A stretch of DNA of 64,000 nt from UKL13-2 sp031430555. Its GTDB lineage: Bacteria; Pseudomonadota; Gammaproteobacteria; Burkholderiales; Usitatibacteraceae. The notes below the pieces were generated by a model, which ran no database searches, was not told the origin of the DNA, and saw only the letters and a list, made by a program, of their open reading frames with translations. The translations under genes were made by a program, and so were the position numbers. Below are positions 8,226 to 19,000 of the stretch, piece by piece. Numbering within the stretch: the first letter of the stretch is position 1; every line of letters begins with the position of its first letter. The DNA lies in the NCBI GenBank assembly GCA_031430555.1, contig JANPBQ010000105.1, forward strand, positions 5,747-69,746, given 5' to 3'.

Positions 8226-9461
8226 ATGAATCCCGTCAGCAGTTTTTGTGACAATGTGTTTATAAACAAACCATTACGCGCTATTTTCCTCATTGCGCTG
8301 GTTGCAGTGACGCAGTTCACCGCTTGCACCAAGCATATTGAGACGGGCAACGTCGTGCGCCCTGCCCTTGCGTTCAAAATCGGCGAAAGTTCCGGCGTTG
8401 ATGCCGATGTCTATCCCGGCGAAATTCGCGCCCGCCGCGAGGCGGATCACGCGTTCCGGATCGGCGGCAAAATTATTGCGCGATTAGTTGAGCAAGGCAG
8501 CATCGTCAAACGCGGCCAGGCACTCGCGCAATTGGATCCTCAGGATGTGAAGCTTGGTGCGGATTCAGCCAGTGCCAACGTCAATGCGGCCGCAACCGAA
8601 GCCACCTTTGCCGACGCGGAATTTCAACGCTTCAAGGATCTCTTCAACAAAGGGTTCGTCAGCCAATCTGCGCTCGACCAGAAACTCAATGTCGCCAATG
8701 CGGCCAAGGCGCGGCTCGAAGCCGCGCGCGCGCAGGCAAACGTCTCAACCAATCAGGCAAGTTATGCAACCCTCACCGCTGAGCAGGATGGCGTCGTCAC
8801 GCAAGTGATCGCTGAGGCGGGACAAGTCGTTGCCGCCGGTCAGGCGGTCATGCGCATCGCTGACCCCGCAGAAAAAGAGCTTTCTATCAGCGCGCCCGAA
8901 TCAAAGATCGCCGACTTTCGCCGGCTTGGCGCGAAAGCCGCCCCGGTGCGGGATCTCCGCATCGCGACTTGGGCGCATCCGGAAAAATACTACGCCGCCA
9001 AGATCCGCGAAGTCAGCGGTGCCGCCGATCCCATCACGCGTACCTATGCGATTCGCATCACCTTGCAAAATGCTGATGAGAACGTTCAACTTGGCATGAG
9101 TGCTTACGCGGTGTTCGTCGGTGCCAATGAGGAGGGTACGATCGCGGTGCCGTTGTCGGCGTTGTATGTGAAAAACGGTGCCGCAGGACCGGTGACCGGC
9201 GTCTGGCAGATCGCAGCCGATGGCAAAGTGAGTTTGAAGCCCGTTACGGTCATTCAATACCGGGAAAACGCGGCGATCATCAAGGGTGGTGTAAAAATCG
9301 GCGATGTTATCGTTGCCGCCGGCGTACACAAATTGCGCGAGGGTGAAGTCGTCAAGCCCATCACCGATCCACAAGTAACGGGTGACGGAAAAATCGCCTC
9401 GGTGCCCGCCGACGCGGCGGACGCGCCACCGAAGATCGCGAAAAACCGTTACTTGAATTGA
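8226..9461 (+). CDS. RND efflux periplasmic adaptor lipoprotein (HlyD/MFP family)
   Basis: This 411-residue adaptor links an inner-membrane RND pump to an outer-membrane channel. ATG 8226 gives a hydrophobic signal (residues 17-30) ending in a lipobox with Cys34, so it is probably a lipoprotein. A lipoyl half ('GGKIIARLVEQGSIVKRGQALAQLD') comes first, then an alpha-hairpin rich in Ala ('VNAAATEATFADAEFQRFKDLF'), the second lipoyl half ('LTAEQDGVVTQVIAEAGQVV'), a beta-barrel domain and a membrane-proximal domain. The RND pump gene starts nine bases after the stop. The frame is open upstream to 7962, but that would bury the signal peptide. No TolC-type gene follows. Confidence 0.9.
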   Translation: MNPVSSFCDNVFINKPLRAIFLIALVAVTQFTACTKHIETGNVVRPALAFKIGESSGVDADVYPGEIRARREADHAFRIGGKIIARLVEQGSIVKRGQALAQLDPQDVKLGADSASANVNAAATEATFADAEFQRFKDLFNKGFVSQSALDQKLNVANAAKARLEAARAQANVSTNQASYATLTAEQDGVVTQVIAEAGQVVAAGQAVMRIADPAEKELSISAPESKIADFRRLGAKAAPVRDLRIATWAHPEKYYAAKIREVSGAADPITRTYAIRITLQNADENVQLGMSAYAVFVGANEEGTIAVPLSALYVKNGAAGPVTGVWQIAADGKVSLKPVTVIQYRENAAIIKGGVKIGDVIVAAGVHKLREGEVVKPITDPQVTGDGKIASVPADAADAPPKIAKNRYLN

Positions 9462-9470
9462 CCGCTCGCC

Positions 9471-12400
9471 GTGAAAAATTTCAATTTGTCCGAGTGGGCG
9501 TTAAAGCATCAGCCGCTGGTGCTGTACATGATCATCGTGCTGGGTTTTATGGGCGTATTTTCCTACGGCCATTTGGGTCAATCCGAGGATCCGCCGTTCA
9601 CGTTCAAGTTCATGACGATCCGCACGAATTGGCCGGGTGCGTCGGCCGCTGAAGTCGATCAGCAAGTAACGGAGCGGCTTGAGCGAAAGCTCCAGGAAGT
9701 GCCCAACGTAAACTTCGTGCGAAGCTACTCGCGTCCCGGCGAATCACTGATTTTCTTCGCGATCAACGACGCGGCACCCGCTTCGGTCGTGCCGGAAACG
9801 TTGTATCAGGTGCGTAAGCGCGTTGGCGACATTCGCCAATCGCTGCCACAAGGCGTGATCGGCCCTTCTTTCAACGATGAATTCGGCGATACCTTCGGCA
9901 ACATCTTCGCCATCACCGGCGAGGGTTACAGCTATGCCGACAAGAAGCTGTACGCCGACCGCGTCCGCCGCGAAATGCTGCGCTTGCCCGACGTCGCGAA
10001 AGTCGACATCATCGGCGAGCAGGAAGAAAAAATATTTATCGAACTTTCAAACGTCAAGCTCGCCACACTCGGTATCGACGGTGCCACCATCATCGCCGCG
10101 ATGCAAGCGCAAAATGCGGTTGCGCCGGGCGGCGCGTTCGAGACCGCGACCGACAAGATTTTCGTGCGTGCGACCGGTGCCTTCGACAGCGTGGACGCGA
10201 TCAAAAATTTCACCATCCGCGCCAACAACCGCGTATTCAAGATCGGCGATATTGCGCATGTGGTGCGCGGTTTCGCCGATCCACCGTTCACGAAGATGCG
10301 CTACCTTGGTCAGGAGGCGCTTGGGCTAGGCATCGCGATGCGTCAAGGCGGCGATATCGTGCAATTGGGCCACAACCTCGACGCGACGCTGGAAAAACTC
10401 GAGAAGACCTTGCCGATCGGCCTCGAACTACACCGCGTCAATGATCAGCCGCGTGCGGTAAGGAACAGCGTTCGCGAATTTGTTCGTTCATTGGCGGAGG
10501 CGATCGTCATCGTCCTTGCCGTGACGTTTTTCAGTTTGGGCGTGCGCACCGGTCTGGTGGTCGCGTTGTCGATTCCGCTGGTGATGGCCCTGACATTTTT
10601 TTTCATGTACCTGTTCGATGTCGGCCTGCACAAAATTTCATTGGGCGCGTTGATTCTAGGCCTGGGCTTGCTGGTGGACGACGCGATCATCGCGGTTGAG
10701 ATGATGGCCATCAAAATGGAGCAAGGCTGGGACCGCGCCAAGGCGGCGAGCTTTGCCTACACCTCGACCGCGATTCCGATGCTTACCGGCACGCTGGTCA
10801 CCGTGGCCGGTTTCTTGCCAATTGCAACCGCGCGTTCCGGCACGGGCGAGTACACGCGCTCGATTTTTCAGGTGACCTCGCTCGCGCTGATCATTTCCTG
10901 GTTTGCAGCGGTGATTTTCATACCCTATCTGGGGTTTCATTTGCTACCAGACTACGTGAACGGCAGACCCGTGGTGACACCACGCACCCGCCGCGTCGCC
11001 GGATGGCTTGCGAAAATTCCGCTGATCGGTGCGCGCCTTTCCGCGCGCATTGCACCCGAAGCGCCAATGGGGGATGCGCCCGCGCATGACGAACACGCCG
11101 TCTACAACACGCCCTTTTATCGACGTTTCCGGGAGTCGGTCGCATGGTGCGTTACCCACCGCCGCACGGTCATCGCGGTCACGGTGTTGCTTTTCGCCGG
11201 ATCAATTTTCGCGTTCAAATTCGTGCAGCAACAATTTTTTCCGTCTTCCACGCGGGTCGAATTGCTGATCGATCTGAAACTCGCCGAAGGTTCCTCGTTT
11301 CAGGCGACCGAAGCGCAAGTCAAGAAAATGGAAAAATTTCTGAATGGGCAAAGGGAATTGTTCGACAATTACGCAAGCTACGTCGGCACCGGCAGCCCGC
11401 GGTTCTTCTTTCCTCTCGATCAGCAATTGCCTGCGCCGAGCTTCGCCCAATTCGTGGTGACCACCAACAGTGTCGCCGCTCGGGTCGAGCTGCGCGCACG
11501 ACTGATCAATGTGTTCAAGAGCGACTTTCCTGAGATCCGCACCCGAGTACTTGAACTGCAAAACGGCCCGCCGGTTGGTTTTCCGGTGCAGTTTCGTGTC
11601 TCAGGCGAAGACATTCCGACCATTCGCGAGATCGCCGCGCAAGTCGCCGCCGTCATGCGGGAAAACCCCGGACTTGAAAACGTACAGTTCGACTGGGATG
11701 AGCGCTCCAAAGTAATTCGACTCGATGTCGATCAAGACAAAGCGCGATTGCTGGGCGTGACATCGCAGGAACTATCGGCATTCCTCAACACTTCGTTGAA
11801 CGGTGTGCAGGCGACGTTCTACCGGGAACGCGACAAGTTGATCGAAGTGCTGATCCGCGGCCCGGCCAACGAACGCGCCAAATTACATCTGCTGGAAAGC
11901 CTCGCGGTCCCTACGCGCACCGGTAAAGCGGTGCCGCTCACGCAAATCGCCAAGGTTCGCTACGAGTTTGAGGAAGGCGTGATCTGGCGGCGCGACCGAT
12001 TGCCGACCGTCACCGTACGCGCCGACATCTATCGGGCAGGCCTGCAACCGGCCACCGTTACCGGCCAGGTCGACGCGTTGCTCGCACCGGTTCGCGCCCA
12101 AATGCCGCTCGGATACCGAATCGACGTCGGTGGCGCGGTCGAGGAAAGCGCCAAGGGTCAGGCGTCGATCAACGCCGGCATGCCGCTGTTCTTCGGTGTC
12201 GTGTTCACAGTGCTGATGATCCAGTTGAAGAGTTTTCAGCGGGTGATCATGGTGGTGCTCACCGCGCCGCTGGGCCTGATTGGTGTCGCGATGGCGCTGC
12301 TATTGTTCAACAAACCGTTCGGCTTTGTCGCGATGCTCGGCACCATCGCTTTATTCGGCATGATCATGCGAAACTCGGTGATCCTGATCGATCAGATCGA

Positions 12401-12671
12401 ACAGGATATCGCAGCGGGGCATGCTCCATTTAGTGCAGTGATCGACGCGACCGTGCGCCGCTTTCGCCCGATCACACTCACGGCGCTTGCCGCAATGCTT
12501 GCGATGATTCCGCTCACCCGTTCGGACTTCTTCGGGCCAATGGCAGTATCGATCATGGGTGGACTGTTTGTCGCAACACTGCTGACGCTGCTTTTCCTGC
12601 CGGCGATGTACGCGGCATGGTTTCGGATTTCCCCGGAAACCCCCGCAAAATCCGTCGTCACATCGCGCTGA
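9471..12671 (+). CDS. RND efflux transporter permease
   Basis: This 1066-residue proton-driven pump of the AcrB/HAE type starts at GTG 9471, nine bases after the adaptor. It shows the duplicated RND plan: segment 1, a large periplasmic loop, segments 2-6, then segment 7, a second large loop and segments 8-12. The proton-relay aspartates Asp403-Asp404 are present in 'GLLVDDAIIAVE'. The C-terminal 'ALFGMIMRNSVILIDQIEQ' and 'RFRPITLTALAAMLAMIPL' are also typical. With the adaptor upstream it should export hydrophobic or amphiphilic compounds through an outer-membrane channel encoded elsewhere. It is probably repressed by a TetR regulator acting at the operator before the adaptor. Confidence 0.93.
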   Translation: MKNFNLSEWALKHQPLVLYMIIVLGFMGVFSYGHLGQSEDPPFTFKFMTIRTNWPGASAAEVDQQVTERLERKLQEVPNVNFVRSYSRPGESLIFFAINDAAPASVVPETLYQVRKRVGDIRQSLPQGVIGPSFNDEFGDTFGNIFAITGEGYSYADKKLYADRVRREMLRLPDVAKVDIIGEQEEKIFIELSNVKLATLGIDGATIIAAMQAQNAVAPGGAFETATDKIFVRATGAFDSVDAIKNFTIRANNRVFKIGDIAHVVRGFADPPFTKMRYLGQEALGLGIAMRQGGDIVQLGHNLDATLEKLEKTLPIGLELHRVNDQPRAVRNSVREFVRSLAEAIVIVLAVTFFSLGVRTGLVVALSIPLVMALTFFFMYLFDVGLHKISLGALILGLGLLVDDAIIAVEMMAIKMEQGWDRAKAASFAYTSTAIPMLTGTLVTVAGFLPIATARSGTGEYTRSIFQVTSLALIISWFAAVIFIPYLGFHLLPDYVNGRPVVTPRTRRVAGWLAKIPLIGARLSARIAPEAPMGDAPAHDEHAVYNTPFYRRFRESVAWCVTHRRTVIAVTVLLFAGSIFAFKFVQQQFFPSSTRVELLIDLKLAEGSSFQATEAQVKKMEKFLNGQRELFDNYASYVGTGSPRFFFPLDQQLPAPSFAQFVVTTNSVAARVELRARLINVFKSDFPEIRTRVLELQNGPPVGFPVQFRVSGEDIPTIREIAAQVAAVMRENPGLENVQFDWDERSKVIRLDVDQDKARLLGVTSQELSAFLNTSLNGVQATFYRERDKLIEVLIRGPANERAKLHLLESLAVPTRTGKAVPLTQIAKVRYEFEEGVIWRRDRLPTVTVRADIYRAGLQPATVTGQVDALLAPVRAQMPLGYRIDVGGAVEESAKGQASINAGMPLFFGVVFTVLMIQLKSFQRVIMVVLTAPLGLIGVAMALLLFNKPFGFVAMLGTIALFGMIMRNSVILIDQIEQDIAAGHAPFSAVIDATVRRFRPITLTALAAMLAMIPLTRSDFFGPMAVSIMGGLFVATLLTLLFLPAMYAAWFRISPETPAKSVVTSR

Positions 12672-12692
12672 CATTGCAGTTATGGAGCGGGA

Positions 12693-14990
12693 ATGGCGAC
12701 CGCTCCGCGTTACAATACGCCGGTGATTTTTCATCGAGCCATTTTCACTCTCATTTCGATCGGCGCGTCAGCGTTGATTGCCGCGTTCCCGGCCATATCG
12801 GCACAAGCGCAAACCAACTCACCTGAGCCGACGACGGCCAAATCAAGGCCAAAGATAGGACTCGTACTATCCGGTGGCGGCGCGCGCGGGGCGGCGCAAG
12901 TCGGAGTCATCAAAGTTCTCGAAGAACTGCGCATCCCGATCGACTACATCGCCGGCTCCAGTATGGGTGCACTCGTGGGGGCCGCCTACGCGTCGGGCAC
13001 GTCGGCCGAAGAAATGGAACAGCGTCTGCGCAGTGAAGATTGGGATCGTCTGCTCAGCGACGAATCACCTCGCGGTGATCGCAGTTTTTTGCGCAAAGAG
13101 GAAGACCAGAACCGGTTGTTGCGCTTGGAACTTGGCGTAAAAGACGGTGGTTTACGTTTGCCGCCCGGCGCAATTTCAGGCCAGAAATTCGACATACTGT
13201 TCAGCCAATTGACCCGCAGCGTATCCCCCGGCGTGGTATTCGATGATTTGCCGATCCCCTTTCGCGCCGTCGCAACGGATGCCGAGAGCGGTCGTATGGT
13301 GGTGTTCGATCATGGCCGGTTGACGGACGCCATGCGCGCATCGATGTCGGTGCCGGGTGCCATTGCGCCATATCAAATCGGCGATCGCATCTACCTCGAT
13401 GGCGGCTTGACTCGTAATCTTCCGGTGGACGTTGCCCGCGCGATGGGTGCGGATATCGTCATCGTCGTCAACATCGGTACGCCGCTCTTGAAGCGCAATG
13501 ACATTCAAACGCTCGTCGGTGTGTCCTTGCAAATGGTCAACATTCTCACCGAACAGAATGTGCGTGCATCGATCGACTCGATGACCAAAAAAGACATCCT
13601 GATATCGCCGCCACTGGAGACAATCGGCGCGACCGACTTCAATCTGGTTGGCGACGCCATCACGATTGGTGCCGCGACTACGCGAGCGATGGCCGATTCA
13701 CTCGCGCGGCTGAGCATGCCGCAGGACGAATATGTCACCCATCGCCGCATTCAACTGGCGCGCGCGACTACGCCGATGGGAATCAACGAGCGTCTCGGCG
13801 AACTGCGCATCACCGGACTCGAGCGAGCCAACTCGGACGAACTCAAACGCACGCTCGGCATTCAGCCCGGCGAAACCATCGACTTCAAGAAAATCAATTC
13901 TGGCATCAGCCGCGCGTTTGGCACAGGATACTTTGAGCGCATCAACTACAGCCTGCTCAACGATAGCGGACATAATGTATTGACAGTCGATGCACGCGAG
14001 AAGCAATGGGGGCCGAATTACTTGCGGTTTGGCCTGACAATGTCCGCCGATACGCAAGGCGAAGGCCGATTCAATTTATTGGCGCGGTACCTGCGAACGC
14101 AAGTCAATTCCTACGGCGCGGAATGGCGAAACGATCTTCAGCTTGGACGAGATCGGCGATTTGCTTCTCAGTTTTTCCAGCCACTGGGCGCGACTGGATT
14201 TTTAAACGCCGTCAGCATTTCGCCCGGATTTGAGGTTTCTTATCACCCCGTTGATTTTTTCGTCAATGGAATTCGATTGACGCAATTCCTGCTTTCCACC
14301 AACGCAACAACTCTCGATATTGGCTATGACTTGACGCGCAATTCCATTTTTCGTATCGGCGCGATCCAGTCAAGCAACAAATCCGCACTTAACATCGGCA
14401 ACAGTCAGTTCCCTGAACAAAAATTCAAGGAAGGCGGCATTCGCGCAAAATTTTTGTATGACAGTCTCGACGATGCGAATTTTCCGCGAGAGGGTCGTAT
14501 TCTTCAATTCGACTACTTTGCGAGTTTGGATTCATTGGGTGCCAAAGACGAGTTTCGCAAAGTGGAGGTCAATTACCGCGATCATCTTTCCTTTGGTGCA
14601 AATACGTTTTCGCTGGCCGGACGCTACGGACGTTCATTGAAAAATGTGGGGCTCTCCGCCTTCAATCAATATTCTCTTGGCGGATTTTTGCAGTTGTCCG
14701 CATATCGTCCAGGTGAACTTCTTGGCGATGCGGTTGCATTTGGACGACTTTCCTATAACCGAAATATGGGGCAATTCAGCAATGTATTCGGCAGAAGCAT
14801 GTTCGTTGGCCTTTCGGCGGAATTTGCTCGAGTGACCGCTTTCCCAAGTCAAAAGCTCGGCGATGTCGAAACCAGAAAATCATTCACAACTTTTCTTGGC
14901 ATCGAATCTCTCGTCGGCCCACTTTATTTTGGCTATGGCCGTGCGCGCAGCCGCAACGGAATTTTCTACCTCTTCCTCGGCCAGCCCTGA
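12693..14990 (+). CDS. Patatin-like phospholipase with Omp85-type beta-barrel (PlpD-like)
   Basis: This 765-residue protein combines a signal peptide (about 1-40), a patatin lipase domain (about 54-260), a POTRA-like segment (about 360-430) and a C-terminal Omp85-like barrel. The lipase has the oxyanion loop 'LSGGGARG', the nucleophile Ser90 in GSSMG and the Asp of DGG at about residue 236, so it looks active. The family includes Pseudomonas PlpD, an outer-membrane phospholipase whose enzyme domain stays on or crosses the membrane. ATG 12693 follows a GGAGCGG ribosome site; a GTG at 12723 would give a more compact signal. It starts 21 bp after the RND pump, so it may be in the same transcript. 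Confidence 0.88.
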   Translation: MATAPRYNTPVIFHRAIFTLISIGASALIAAFPAISAQAQTNSPEPTTAKSRPKIGLVLSGGGARGAAQVGVIKVLEELRIPIDYIAGSSMGALVGAAYASGTSAEEMEQRLRSEDWDRLLSDESPRGDRSFLRKEEDQNRLLRLELGVKDGGLRLPPGAISGQKFDILFSQLTRSVSPGVVFDDLPIPFRAVATDAESGRMVVFDHGRLTDAMRASMSVPGAIAPYQIGDRIYLDGGLTRNLPVDVARAMGADIVIVVNIGTPLLKRNDIQTLVGVSLQMVNILTEQNVRASIDSMTKKDILISPPLETIGATDFNLVGDAITIGAATTRAMADSLARLSMPQDEYVTHRRIQLARATTPMGINERLGELRITGLERANSDELKRTLGIQPGETIDFKKINSGISRAFGTGYFERINYSLLNDSGHNVLTVDAREKQWGPNYLRFGLTMSADTQGEGRFNLLARYLRTQVNSYGAEWRNDLQLGRDRRFASQFFQPLGATGFLNAVSISPGFEVSYHPVDFFVNGIRLTQFLLSTNATTLDIGYDLTRNSIFRIGAIQSSNKSALNIGNSQFPEQKFKEGGIRAKFLYDSLDDANFPREGRILQFDYFASLDSLGAKDEFRKVEVNYRDHLSFGANTFSLAGRYGRSLKNVGLSAFNQYSLGGFLQLSAYRPGELLGDAVAFGRLSYNRNMGQFSNVFGRSMFVGLSAEFARVTAFPSQKLGDVETRKSFTTFLGIESLVGPLYFGYGRARSRNGIFYLFLGQP

Positions 14991-14999
14991 CGTGACACC

Positions 15000-15968
15000 A
15001 TGCTGAACGTCTTCGTACTCAACAACCGCCGCCTAAACCAACTACACGTCGAGTCGCTCGAGGATCTGAAAAATTCCGAGCCGATCTGGATCGATCTCGT
15101 CTCGCCGACCGCCACCGAACGCGAATGGATCAAGGCGCTGTTTGGTCTCGAGTTACCGTCGCTGGAAGACATGCAGGATCTGGAGACGAGCGCGCGTTTC
15201 TTCGAGGGCGAAAACGGCGAGTTGCACCTTCGTTCGGATTTCTTGCTCGAACTCAATGAGGACGATTCGCGGAATGTTCCGGTCGCGTTCATTCTCAAGA
15301 ACAACTCATTGCTGTCGTTGCACCTCGAAGATCTCCCGGTGTTTCGCCTGGTACGCATGCGCGCGCGAACGCGGCCCGGCTACATCGAAGATGCGCGCGA
15401 AGTGCTGCTGGATCTGTACGCGACCGATGCGGAATATTCGGCCGATGCGCTGGAAGGCGTCTATGCAGAGTTGGAGAAAATCAGTCAAAGCGTATTGACA
15501 ACCAAAATGACCGACGTCGAAGCCGCCAATATTCTCGCGCGCGTGGCCAACGAAGAAGACTTGAACGGACGCATCCGCCGCAATGTGATGGACACGCGCC
15601 GCGCAGTCTCATTTCTGATGCGGCAAAAACTACTGGAAGCCGATCAGGCAGAAGAAGCGCGGCAAATTCTGCGCGACATCGAGTCGCTCGATGGACACAC
15701 CGCGTTCCTGTTCGACAAAATCAATTTTCTGATGGATGCGACGGTGGGTTTCATCAACATCAACCAAAACAAAGTGATCAAGATTTTTTCGGTGGCCTCG
15801 GTCGCGATGTTGCCGCCGACCTTGATCGCGAGCATCTACGGGATGAATTTCAAGCGCTATTTTCCGGAACTTGAATGGGAATACGGCTATCCATTTGCCT
15901 TGGCGCTGATGCTGATTTCTGTGGTGGTGCCGTTCGTCTACTTCAAACGCAAGGGCTGGCTGGACTAG
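15000..15968 (+). CDS. corA: Magnesium/cobalt transporter CorA
   Basis: This 322-residue protein has a long cytosolic, charged helical domain and two C-terminal membrane segments. The channel signature Gly-Met-Asn is at residues 281-283 at the end of the first segment, followed by the usual 'FPELEWEYGYPFALALM' loop and a basic C-terminus. CorA forms pentameric Mg2+ channels that also pass Co2+ and Ni2+. ATG 15000 lies ten bases after the phospholipase stop. The downstream end carries an inverted repeat (GGCGCGC / GCGCGCC, 15980-16019) that overlaps one copy of a small intergenic repeat. Confidence 0.93.
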   Translation: MLNVFVLNNRRLNQLHVESLEDLKNSEPIWIDLVSPTATEREWIKALFGLELPSLEDMQDLETSARFFEGENGELHLRSDFLLELNEDDSRNVPVAFILKNNSLLSLHLEDLPVFRLVRMRARTRPGYIEDAREVLLDLYATDAEYSADALEGVYAELEKISQSVLTTKMTDVEAANILARVANEEDLNGRIRRNVMDTRRAVSFLMRQKLLEADQAEEARQILRDIESLDGHTAFLFDKINFLMDATVGFININQNKVIKIFSVASVAMLPPTLIASIYGMNFKRYFPELEWEYGYPFALALMLISVVVPFVYFKRKGWLD

Positions 15969-16045
15969 AGTCCTTATTCGGCGCGCTTCTGTAGCCACTT
16001 TCGCCGCGAAAGGCGCGCCAGTGCTAGCTTCTTCGTTCCACCCTG

Positions 16046-19000
16046 TTACGGAAGAGTCAGCCCCGACCGTGCCTTCACAAGAGTCAAATCGGTCGGCCCA
16101 ATGACGCCGGACGCATCGACATCCACCTTGAAGTTGGCGAGGCTCGCCGGTTGCCCAATGCGCGCTTTGACGCTACTGATATCCGCCGCGTTTACTGATC
16201 GGGTTTCACTCACATCGCCCACCAGGAATCCAATCGAGGCCGATACGTCTAGCACGCCATTAACGCCCGTGAGCGACACTCGCACACGTTTGTTGTCGGG
16301 CACGCCTGCCACTGTCACGACGACATCGTTTCCGGACGGCAGTGGCGAGCCGCTACCGATGGGATTGGAATTGACGTCAGTCACGATCACACTGCCCGCA
16401 ATGGTGATGGCATTATTGAACTGGAAGTGCAGCTTGTGCCCTGCCCCTATAACCCTTGGTTCAACCGTTATGGCGGGCCCACCGATTGGGGCCGCGTAGG
16501 TGACCGGCAAATCAAAGGGCCCCGCCGCGCCATGAATTTTTCGCGATTGCACTGCCATCAGTGCGAGGCTTGGATTCATCGTCGGCGTCACCGCAATTGG
16601 CACCGATGCCGGACCGGCGCCGAAACTGTTGGCTGCCGTAACGGTGCAATTGTAGATCACGTCGTTTGCGAGACCTGTCACGGTGATCGGCGAGGCGGCG
16701 GAGGTATTCGTGAAGCCGCCACTGCAGGTGACGGTGTAGGAAATAATCGGCGAGCCGCCGTTGCTGGCAGGCGGCAGGAACTGGATTGTCGCTTGCAGGT
16801 TTCCGGGAATCGCCGACGTGATGGTCGGCGCGCCCAGCGCGCTATCGTCGAACAACTTTCGTACGATCCATGCATCAGGTTTGCCCGCCTCGGCGGAGAC
16901 GCCCAAAATGTGAATCGCATTGCCCGGCCCAATCGCGGTGACCACCGCATGGCCTGCGTCGCCGGAATCGGCCGAGCCGTTATAGGCGATGTTCATCATT
17001 TCGGCACCGGTGCTGCCGAGATATTTGATCGTGCGGATATTGGTTCCTTGCGCGGGATCGGTGCTGTAACCGGTAACGAAGGGGTTCTTGGCGGCGTCGA
17101 GGGCGACTGCGGAACCACTGGCGAAAATTCCACCCGCACCCGCGTAACCGGTGGACCATAGCAATACCCCATCGCTGCCGCGGTACTTAAGCGTTCTCAC
17201 GGTGAACGTGCTCGCAGGCCCAGCACCCTCCTTACTCATGCCCGTCACAATGACATCGCCGCTCGAATCAATCGCCACTGCGGCACCGGAGTCGTTGACA
17301 CTAGAACTACCATCGTAGCGCACGTTCCAAATTGGCGTCCCAGTCGCGGCGTCGTACTTGATGGTGCGGAAATTCTCGAACTCTCCGCCGTCCGAACTCG
17401 TCGCCGCAACAACCGGATTGCCGGCGTTGTCGAGCGCAATTGAAAATGCCTTGCCGCCCACACTGACTGGCCCTTGGTAACTCGCCGTCCATAGCTGGGG
17501 TCCAAGGCCTGCGGCATACTTCACGGTGCGGATGTTGACGCTGAACGGACTACTGTCTTTGCTATATCCGGTCACAAAAACATTGCCGGCTGCATCAGTG
17601 GCGACCGAATAGCCAGCATCGTCATACGACGATTCATACACGGACGTCCCGATCTCGTTGCCCGTGACGCCGTTGTACTTTACGGTGCGCATGTTCTTGC
17701 CGCCGCTGGCATCCTGGCTCACACCAGTGACAATGACGTGTCCCGACACATCCACCGCAATTGCGTTGGCTTCGTCTGCGCTGCCTGCCGCTGTACCGTC
17801 GAAATAAACGTTCCACAATTCAGCGCCAGTTGCCGCCGCATACTTGATGGTGCGGATATTTTTTCCGCCGATCATGTCACTACTCACTCCGGTGACGATG
17901 ACATTTCCGGCCGCGTCTATTGCCAACGCGTTGCCGCGATTGGTGCCAAGACTGATCGCGTTGCCCTTGAATCCGACATTCCAAAGCTCGTTTCCACTGG
18001 CGCCGCTGTATTTGATTGTTCGCATGCTTTCCGTGGTGCCGGACTCTCGATGGTAGCCAGTGACGACCACATCGCCATTACTGTCCACACCCATTGCCTT
18101 GCTGGAAAACGGCAATGGTGCCGGCAGTACACCAGTTGGAACGCCGGGCTGCACTGTGTTCCACATTTCAACGCCAGTTCCACCGTTGACTTTGATGGCG
18201 CGGATTTCCTTGGGCTGGTTTGCTGCACGAGACTTGCCGATGATCAATACATTGCCCGAGCTGTCGATCGCGACCGCCATCGCCTCGTCTTGTCCGGAGA
18301 AAGCCGAAAAAGAATACGGCGCACCCCAGGTCTCTGTGCCGAACATCGCGTTGTATTTCACGACAATCATGGATCTGAAACCAGGATTGCCATAACCGGC
18401 AACAATGACATCGCCGACCGCATCGATTGCAAGCGCGTTCGCATCACCCGACGCGGTGCGGAACTTGGTCCAGAGCTGACTACCCATGCTGTTGTATTTG
18501 ATCGTCCGCATGTAAACGTTGCTGATGCCGAATGTTCCGCCGCAATCCGCCCCGCTGCAGCCGGTCACGACCACATTATTGTTGGCATCAATGGCCACTG
18601 CCCTACCTGTGTGATTGCTGTTGGCTTCGGTGAAACTCGTTGTCCACAAATTCGTGCCGCTGGTGCCATCAAACTTGAACGTGCAAATTTCCGAGCCTCC
18701 ACCGCCTGAGCGGCAGGTCCCGGTCACGACAATGTCTTTGAGATTGTCGATCGCCACCGAGTTACCCTCGGCGAAACCGTCGCCGGAACTGAAATGGCTT
18801 TTGACCCACATCTCGGCACCGTTGGCGCTGTCATACTTGATGACACGCATGTTTGCCACGCCAGATGAATCTGTACTGGTGCCGACCACAATCACGTTTG
18901 TGTCGGTGTCGATTGCGATTGCTCGGGCCGCGTCGACGTTGTCTGTCATTGAACCGTCGTATCGAACATTCCAAATCTCGGCGCCGGTCGCGCCGTCATA